From NCBI GenBank assembly GCA_030608245.1, contig JAUWEO010000035.1, positions 1 to 11,056 of the forward strand: 11,056 nt of DNA, read 5' to 3'. Positions within the stretch are counted from its first letter, which is position 1; each line of letters starts with the position of its first letter. A program made the translations under genes and the position numbers. Below the pieces are notes generated by a model. It did no database searches, was not told the DNA's origin, and saw nothing but the letters and a program-made list of their open reading frames with translations. Below, piece after piece: positions 6,798 through 11,056 of this stretch. This stretch comes from Candidatus Latescibacterota bacterium (lineage in GTDB: Bacteria; Latescibacterota; MVCY01).

Positions 6798-7436
6798 ATG
6801 ACCAAGATGGCATTCTCCCGCATAGCGCAGCGTCTTTTTCCCTCTGTTCTCTGGAGGGGTAATCCCATTCTGCCCAGAGTTGCTCTCACCTTCGATGACG
6901 GGCCTGATCCGGTCAACACCCCCAGATTACTGGATGTGCTGGCGAAATCGGGTATAAAGGCCTCTTTTTTCCTTCAGGGCAAAAATGTAGAACACTATCC
7001 CGAAGTTGCCGCTCAGATAGCCGCACAGGCTCACGCTATTGGCAACCACACCTACAACCACACCCACCTGATACTGAAATCGAGGCGACTCATATATCAA
7101 GAGATTAAAAACGGTGAGCAGGTCATAACCAAGAGTACCGGCAGTTCTCCGAGATTCTTCCGCCCTCCTTATGGCCAAATGGACTGGCGAGCTCTTAAAA
7201 TAGCCAGTGGAATGGGATACCAGGTAGTGATCTGGTCTGCTCTGCCCTGGGACTGGAAGGCAAAAACCCCAAAAAAAATCGTTGCAGCCACTCTCCCCTG
7301 TCTGTTCAACGGTGCAATCATTGTGCTGCACGACAGGACCCCAGAACTTCCTGCCGCCTTAGAGTTAATTATTGAGATTGGAAAACAGAGAGGATTCAGC
7401 TTCGTATCACTGGAGCAGATGATATGTTCACAATAG
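6798..7436 (+). CDS. NodB-type polysaccharide deacetylase, no signal peptide
   Basis: A 212-aa carbohydrate esterase family 4 (NodB homology) enzyme, predicted to remove an N- or O-acetyl (or similar acyl) group from a sugar. All five motifs are present in order: TFDDGPDP (31-38, with D33/D34), the H-x3-H metal pair H84 and H88 in GNHTYNHTH, RPPYG (122-126), IWSALPWDW (145-153), and VLHD (176-179). The protein is almost only the catalytic domain: no signal peptide, lipobox or membrane helix, so it should be cytoplasmic or peripheral. ATG at 6798 follows an in-frame stop at 6777; ATG at 6807 is an alternative, and neither has a good ribosome site. Its last 13 nt overlap the next glycosyltransferase. 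Its place between two membrane glycosyltransferases suggests it acts on the sugar they transfer, probably lipid-linked; the exact substrate is unknown. Confidence 0.9.
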   Translation: MTKMAFSRIAQRLFPSVLWRGNPILPRVALTFDDGPDPVNTPRLLDVLAKSGIKASFFLQGKNVEHYPEVAAQIAAQAHAIGNHTYNHTHLILKSRRLIYQEIKNGEQVITKSTGSSPRFFRPPYGQMDWRALKIASGMGYQVVIWSALPWDWKAKTPKKIVAATLPCLFNGAIIVLHDRTPELPAALELIIEIGKQRGFSFVSLEQMICSQ

Positions 7437-8557
7437 CAGCAGTGATTTTGGGAACCTTGTATTTCTCTCTGGTTATTCTCTTTTTGTGGGGTACGTTTAA
7501 GGAGAGTGGAAGGGGAAAAGAGAAGACCCAGCAGCCTTTCGTGTCAATTGTAATTGCGGCGAAGGACGAGCAGGGAAACATCGGCAGGTGTTTGGATTCT
7601 CTTCTGGCTCAGAACTATCCAGGGGATAAATTCGACATATTCGTGGTGGATGATTGCTCAGAGGACTGTACCGCTGAGATTGTCAGAACCTACGCCGCCC
7701 GTTTCCCGAAGGTCCATCTACTTCAAGTCAAATCGCCTCCTGAGGATCTCCCTGGAAAACAGCACGCCCTGGCGGTGGGGATTGAAGGCTCCGGAGGTGA
7801 GATTATCCTGACCACTGATGCCAACTGTACAGTGTCCCCAGAATGGATCTGCAAGACAGCCACACTCTTCTCCCCAGAGGTAGGGTTAGTCGCTGGATTC
7901 ACACTTTTGGAGGCAAAGGGTCTGTTTGCCAAACTACAGTGTCTGGACCTGCTCTACTTGCTCACCATTGGCTGGGGAGCAACTGGGATAGGAAAACCGA
8001 CCAGTGCCTTCGGAAAAAACCTAGGATTCCGGCGGAAGGCCCATGAAGAGGTGGGCGGATACCAGAGGTTAGGTTTCGCGCTTAATGAGGATCTGGCTCT
8101 ATTGGAAGCTATTCACGATACGCATCGCTGGCGTATTCGATTTATCGCCGAGCCATCCCAAACAACAACTGCCTCCCCGGCGAAGTCCTTTCCAGAATTC
8201 CTTAACCAAAGGAAAAGATGGACACTGGCAGGCCTTAAGAAAATTCCCCTCTTTGGACGGTTTGTTCTGGTGACCGCTTTCTGTTCAAGATTGTTGGTTA
8301 TCACCCTTGTTCTGTTATCCCCACTGAGAGGAGACTACCTCCGGCTTGCAGCCGCAGTCTTTCTGGTGACAAGTCTATCCGACTTTTTGATTCTCTTCCG
8401 GAGTATCGTTCGCCTGAAGAGAAAAGACCTGCTCAAATACTCTCCCCTTATGTTTCCCTTCCAATTGTTTTATCAGTCAATCATAGGTACATCCGTTCTC
8501 TTAGGAAGGAAGCAGCTCTGTTGGAAGGGAAGAACGTACGACGACCATTTCATGTAA
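7424..8557 (+). CDS. Membrane family-2 glycosyltransferase (second copy)
   Basis: A 377-aa membrane GT2 enzyme with the same layout as the first copy: N-terminal membrane segment (residues 3-24), GT-A domain starting FVSIVIAAKDEQGNIGRCLDSL, FVVDDCSEDCTAEIV (D76/D77), TDANC (121-125), NEDLAL (201-206), QRKRW (232-236), and a C-terminal membrane region of about three helices. NIGRCLDSL and TAE.V are shared word for word with the first copy, supporting a paralogous origin. The metal-binding motif is DAN rather than DGD or DAD, so the second acidic ligand is replaced by Asn, a variant known in active GT2 proteins. ATG at 7424 lies inside the end of the deacetylase gene with GGAG 8 nt upstream, which suggests translational coupling. 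It probably adds a different sugar, or acts at a different step, from the first enzyme; specificity cannot be read. Confidence 0.9.
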   Translation: MFTIAAVILGTLYFSLVILFLWGTFKESGRGKEKTQQPFVSIVIAAKDEQGNIGRCLDSLLAQNYPGDKFDIFVVDDCSEDCTAEIVRTYAARFPKVHLLQVKSPPEDLPGKQHALAVGIEGSGGEIILTTDANCTVSPEWICKTATLFSPEVGLVAGFTLLEAKGLFAKLQCLDLLYLLTIGWGATGIGKPTSAFGKNLGFRRKAHEEVGGYQRLGFALNEDLALLEAIHDTHRWRIRFIAEPSQTTTASPAKSFPEFLNQRKRWTLAGLKKIPLFGRFVLVTAFCSRLLVITLVLLSPLRGDYLRLAAAVFLVTSLSDFLILFRSIVRLKRKDLLKYSPLMFPFQLFYQSIIGTSVLLGRKQLCWKGRTYDDHFM

Positions 8558-8561
8558 CCCC

Positions 8562-8741
8562 TGGTGCTATTTGCTGGTGGGCAAGGATCTTGCTAAATCA
8601 GCATTCGTACAAGTCTCCTGTAGGGGCAACCCTCCGTGGTTGCCCAAATAATATCAGGATCAGGACAGGTGCGGAGGCCTGCCCCTACAAACGTGCGTCT
8701 GCAATCCTTTATTCCACAAGGGTTGTTGCGAGATAGCACCA
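8562..8741. repeat. Outer inverted repeat bracketing the palindromic element
   Basis: TGGTGCTATTT (8562-8572) and AGATAGCACCA (8731-8741) are inverted copies with one mismatch, 180 bp end to end. The inner palindromic element (8619-8689) lies between them. This could be an older mobile-element remnant carrying a later insertion. No transposase fragment or target duplication is visible. Confidence 0.35.
8619..8689. repeat. MITE-like palindromic element (TGTAGGGGCA ends)
   Basis: The 71-bp unit has perfect 10-bp terminal inverted repeats, TGTAGGGGCA (8619-8628) and TGCCCCTACA (8680-8689). With CCTCCG (8631-8636) and CGGAGG (8672-8677) these form an 18-bp arm matching at 16 positions. Inside the left arm GGGCAACC (8624-8631) and GGTTGCCC (8638-8645) give a second hairpin. 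The pattern is like widespread non-autonomous or REP-like intergenic repeats. It sits between two convergent genes. There is no U-run, so it is not an obvious terminator. Confidence 0.6.
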
Positions 8742-8804
8742 TTGGTTAGATGACTATCTTGCCTGCTGCAGTGACATCCTCTGCGGTCTTTGCGATTTAA
8801 TTGC

Positions 8805-10748
8805 TCAGCTTTGGCTTTCCCGCTTTTGCGATTTTGGACGAAATCCTCGCAGAACAGAGTCTTTGCCCAACGAAACCCGCCACAGAGAGGCAGTCAATAA
8901 GGCGAAAATCAGCAGTGTTCCCCATCTGGAGAAGGCTCCCATCCAACCTTTGGCGAACTGAAGATTGATCCCCTGCCAGGCAAAGACCGCCAGCAGAATC
9001 CCCACAAGTGCATCTCCGGCAATCATACCAGAGCTGTAGAGCACTCCTTTTTCTTGGTATTCAAGTGCCTCGTTATCTGCGGTTTTTCTCTGGACAATAC
9101 CTCGCAGGACACCCCCGATAATGATCGGGGTGGACAGCTCTATGGGTAAATAGAGTCCCACTGCAAAAGGCAAGGAAGGGATCTTCATCAACTCAACTAC
9201 TAAGGCAGTAGCCATTCCTATAAACACAAAGGCCCAGGGAACTGCCCCGGTCATCACGCCCTTAACTACCATTGACATAAGGGTGGCCTGGGGAGCAGGC
9301 AATTCAGCCGAGCCTATGCCATATCCCCTATGAAGGATCAACACAGTCCACCCGACAACAGAGGCAGCCGTCATTACCCCTAAGAACTCACCTATCTGCT
9401 GTTTCATTGGTGTTGCCCCTACCAAATAGCCTGTCTTCAAGTCCTGAGAGGCATCACCCGCAATACAGACGGCAACGCAGACCACTGCCCCCACGCTCAG
9501 GGCAGCTACCATCCCCGTCTGGCCTGTCCAACCTAACTTCAGGAATATGAGGCTGGTAGCCAAAAGAGTGGCGATGGTCATCCCAGAGGCAGGATTGGAA
9601 GAGCTGCCCACCAGTCCCACTATCCGTGAGGAGACGGTGACAAAGAAGAAGCTGAATATTACCACCAACACTGCCCCTATTAATTTGACCGGCACCTGAG
9701 GAATCACCGCTAAGATGACGGCGGAGGCCAAGGCTCCTATTATCACTATTGCCATCGGGATATCTCTCCGGGTCCTGAGACTCTCGGGCTTGCCCGAAAT
9801 CCCCTGACTTAGTTTTTTGAATGCCAATCCGAAAGACTCCAAGATAGTGGGGGTCGCCTTGATGAGACTGGCGATTCCACCCAGGCAGACAGCTCCTGCT
9901 CCTATGTACCTGATATAGTTGTTCCATATCTGCTCGGGTCCCATCTCCGATATCAGGGTGGTGGCTGGGAAAACGGGATGTTCAATTCCCCTCCCCACAA
10001 GGGTTATGCCAGGGATGAAAACTAACCAACCCAAAGCTCCCCCAGCGAACAGGTATGCCGCTATTCTGGGTCCGATTATGTAGCCAACACCCAATAGAGC
10101 GGGCATAGCGTCGATTCCTACTTTCATATTCAGCTTTTTAGTCAGGTTCCAGGCCGGATGTTCTTCCCACAGGTGGAATCCCCCCATAAGGAACTTGTAT
10201 ATCGCTCCTATTCCTACACCCAGGAATACTGTTTTGGCCTTTACCCCACCTACATCGCCTGCCATCAGAACCTTCGCACAGGCTCTCCCTTCGGGATAAG
10301 GGAGAGTTCTGTGCTCTTTAACTATAAGGAACCTCCGCAAGGGGATCATAAACAGCACTCCCAGGCACCCACCGATGAGGGAGATTAAAAAGATTTCGGT
10401 AACCCGTGGTTCCACTCCCCAGATGATCAGCGCCGGAACGGTAAAGATCACCCCGGCAGCCAAGGATTCCCCTGCCGAGCCTACGGTCTGTACCATATTG
10501 TTCTCTAATATCGTGCCTTTTTTAAGTATACCTCGCAATATACCCATTGAGATGACCGCCACTGGGATAGAGGCACTCACCGTCATCCCCACCTTCAACC
10601 CCAAGTAGGCATTAGCAGCTCCGAAGATAATCCCCAACACCACCCCCATGATTAAGGAAGTCAAGGTGAATTCAGGGATTGACTGCTCTGGCGAAATATA
10701 AGGCTCGTACTGGTCTTTCTGTGTAGCCGCATTATTGTCTCTACGCAC
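8805..10748 (-). CDS. OPT-family oligopeptide transporter
   Basis: An inner-membrane protein of about 647 aa with 14-16 hydrophobic segments, of the bacterial OPT branch (TIGR00733 type). Members import oligopeptides or related compounds such as metal chelates, probably with protons. Recognisable blocks are FTLTSLIMGVVLGIIFGAAN, AYLGLKVGMTVSASIPVAV, NNMVQTVGSAGESLAAGV, LPYPEGRACAKVLMAGD, and a GxxSNPASGMT-like segment near the middle. The open frame reaches a TTG at 10754, but AAAAGGAG directly abuts it. The in-frame GTG at 10748 has that ribosome site at a proper 6-nt spacing and is the better start. It converges on the second glycosyltransferase and is separated from the upstream gene by a strong terminator, so it should be transcribed alone. 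I see no convincing sigma70 promoter in its ~100-nt leader region. Substrate unknown. Confidence 0.93.
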   Translation of the reverse strand: MRRDNNAATQKDQYEPYISPEQSIPEFTLTSLIMGVVLGIIFGAANAYLGLKVGMTVSASIPVAVISMGILRGILKKGTILENNMVQTVGSAGESLAAGVIFTVPALIIWGVEPRVTEIFLISLIGGCLGVLFMIPLRRFLIVKEHRTLPYPEGRACAKVLMAGDVGGVKAKTVFLGVGIGAIYKFLMGGFHLWEEHPAWNLTKKLNMKVGIDAMPALLGVGYIIGPRIAAYLFAGGALGWLVFIPGITLVGRGIEHPVFPATTLISEMGPEQIWNNYIRYIGAGAVCLGGIASLIKATPTILESFGLAFKKLSQGISGKPESLRTRRDIPMAIVIIGALASAVILAVIPQVPVKLIGAVLVVIFSFFFVTVSSRIVGLVGSSSNPASGMTIATLLATSLIFLKLGWTGQTGMVAALSVGAVVCVAVCIAGDASQDLKTGYLVGATPMKQQIGEFLGVMTAASVVGWTVLILHRGYGIGSAELPAPQATLMSMVVKGVMTGAVPWAFVFIGMATALVVELMKIPSLPFAVGLYLPIELSTPIIIGGVLRGIVQRKTADNEALEYQEKGVLYSSGMIAGDALVGILLAVFAWQGINLQFAKGWMGAFSRWGTLLIFALLTASLWRVSLGKDSVLRGFRPKSQKRESQS

Positions 10749-10860
10749 TTTCAACTCCTTTTATTGACACTATTTGCCTGTGTGCTCCTTTTGGCTGAAA
10801 TCAATCTCGGTGAAGTTTCACGAATCAGCATTTATGCTTTGAAGATATGAGACTAAAAAG

Positions 10861-10902
10861 AAATCTCCCTCTCTTTCAGAATAACAAACGAGAGGGAGAT
10901 TT
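10861..10902. terminator. Strong hairpin terminator after the outer-membrane-protein gene
   Basis: AAATCTCCCTCTC (10861-10873) pairs perfectly with GAGAGGGAGATTT (10890-10902) around a 16-nt loop. On the minus strand the stem is followed by CTTTTT, 34 nt after the stop of the gene entering from the right, so it should end that transcript. On the plus strand it is followed by TTTT, so it could work both ways. Confidence 0.85.
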
Positions 10903-10935
10903 TTTCTCTCTTCACACTGGGGCACAACAAAGCAG

Positions 10936-11056
10936 CTAAAACTTATACCCTATGGAAAAGCGATGAGCTCCGCCTGTGTCGGTGAGCTGAGCATAATATA
11001 TATAGCTGTAGTCGAATCTAAGCTTAGCCAGTCTGTAGCCTAAACCAACGTTGCCT
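10936..11056 (-). CDS. C-terminal end of a beta-barrel outer-membrane protein (partial)
   Basis: The last 39 codons of a gene that begins outside the window. The translation runs from GNVGLGYRLAKLRFDYSY to HRFSIGYKF and a TAG stop at 10938-10936. It shows alternating hydrophobic/polar residues, many Tyr and Phe, two strands joined by a TDTGG turn, and a terminal Phe as in the BAM-recognised last strand of outer-membrane barrels. The THRFS-like ending resembles the PorV/PorQ and UPF0164 type of barrel proteins, but 39 residues are too few to assign the family. It is followed by a strong terminator. It is the only direct sign in the window of an outer membrane. Confidence 0.75.
   Translation of the reverse strand, partial: GNVGLGYRLAKLRFDYSYIYYAQLTDTGGAHRFSIGYKF

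Noticed and set aside
6650..6919. Minus-strand 89-codon open frame over the AT-rich repeat
   Set aside because: It is antisense to the start of the deacetylase and otherwise encoded by low-complexity repeat; no ribosome site is evident.
8521..8736. Short plus-strand open frame running over the palindromic repeats
   Set aside because: It overlaps the end of the second glycosyltransferase and then reads through inverted repeats; no ribosome site and no recognisable protein.
9113..9130. Perfect dyad CCCCGAT-AATG-ATCGGGG
   Set aside because: It lies inside the OPT transporter reading frame, encodes normal family residues, and has no U-run; most likely chance.
10827..10838. AGCAT-TT-ATGCT small palindrome in the OPT leader
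   Set aside because: A 5-bp dyad with a 2-nt spacer in AT-rich DNA is expected by chance and matches no operator I recognise.
1..11056. CRISPR arrays, tRNA or rRNA genes, complete insertion sequences, phage genes, toxin-antitoxin or defence modules
   Set aside because: I looked for regularly spaced repeats, cloverleaf-like segments and transposase or defence-type proteins and found none; the space is filled by the genes listed.

Overview
The window is ordinary bacterial chromosome of roughly balanced base composition. The 3' end of a gene at the right edge encodes a C-terminal beta-barrel strand ending in phenylalanine, so the host is probably diderm. No gene is diagnostic of a phylum. The intergenic repeats (a TGTAGGGGCA-type palindrome and AAATGTCAA/TTGACATTT-type degenerate repeats) resemble those I associate with environmental or uncultured diderm lineages; that is an impression, not a placement.

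Left half, minus strand (5205 down to 79): a co-directional, closely spaced series. In transcription order it holds a zinc-dependent medium-chain dehydrogenase, a UDP-glucuronate decarboxylase (UDP-xylose synthase type), a PhoU-like DUF47 protein, a PiT-family phosphate permease, and prfB (peptide chain release factor 2). Gaps are 19 to 84 nt and most genes have good Shine-Dalgarno (SD) sequences. prfB must be read through a programmed +1 frameshift at CTT TGA C, so the open frame alone misses its true start.

Middle, plus strand (5483 to 8557): a three-gene cassette of membrane family-2 glycosyltransferase, NodB-type polysaccharide deacetylase without signal peptide, and a second membrane family-2 glycosyltransferase. 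The last two genes overlap by 13 nt. The two glycosyltransferases share architecture and several exact motifs and look like paralogues. The intergenic region between the dehydrogenase and the first glycosyltransferase holds two sigma70-like promoters facing away from each other over the same ~30 bp, which would make expression of the two arms mutually exclusive or jointly regulated.

Right part: a convergent intergenic region (8558 to 8804) carrying a MITE-like palindromic element nested inside another inverted repeat; an OPT-family transporter on the minus strand with a GTG start; a strong hairpin terminator; and the last 39 codons of an outer-membrane-protein-like gene running in from the right edge.

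Most of this is recognisable housekeeping and envelope biosynthesis. The part most worth a second look is the glycosyltransferase-deacetylase-glycosyltransferase cassette with its shared promoter region opposite a UDP-xylose synthase operon. It suggests a surface glycan or glycolipid pathway that I cannot name.
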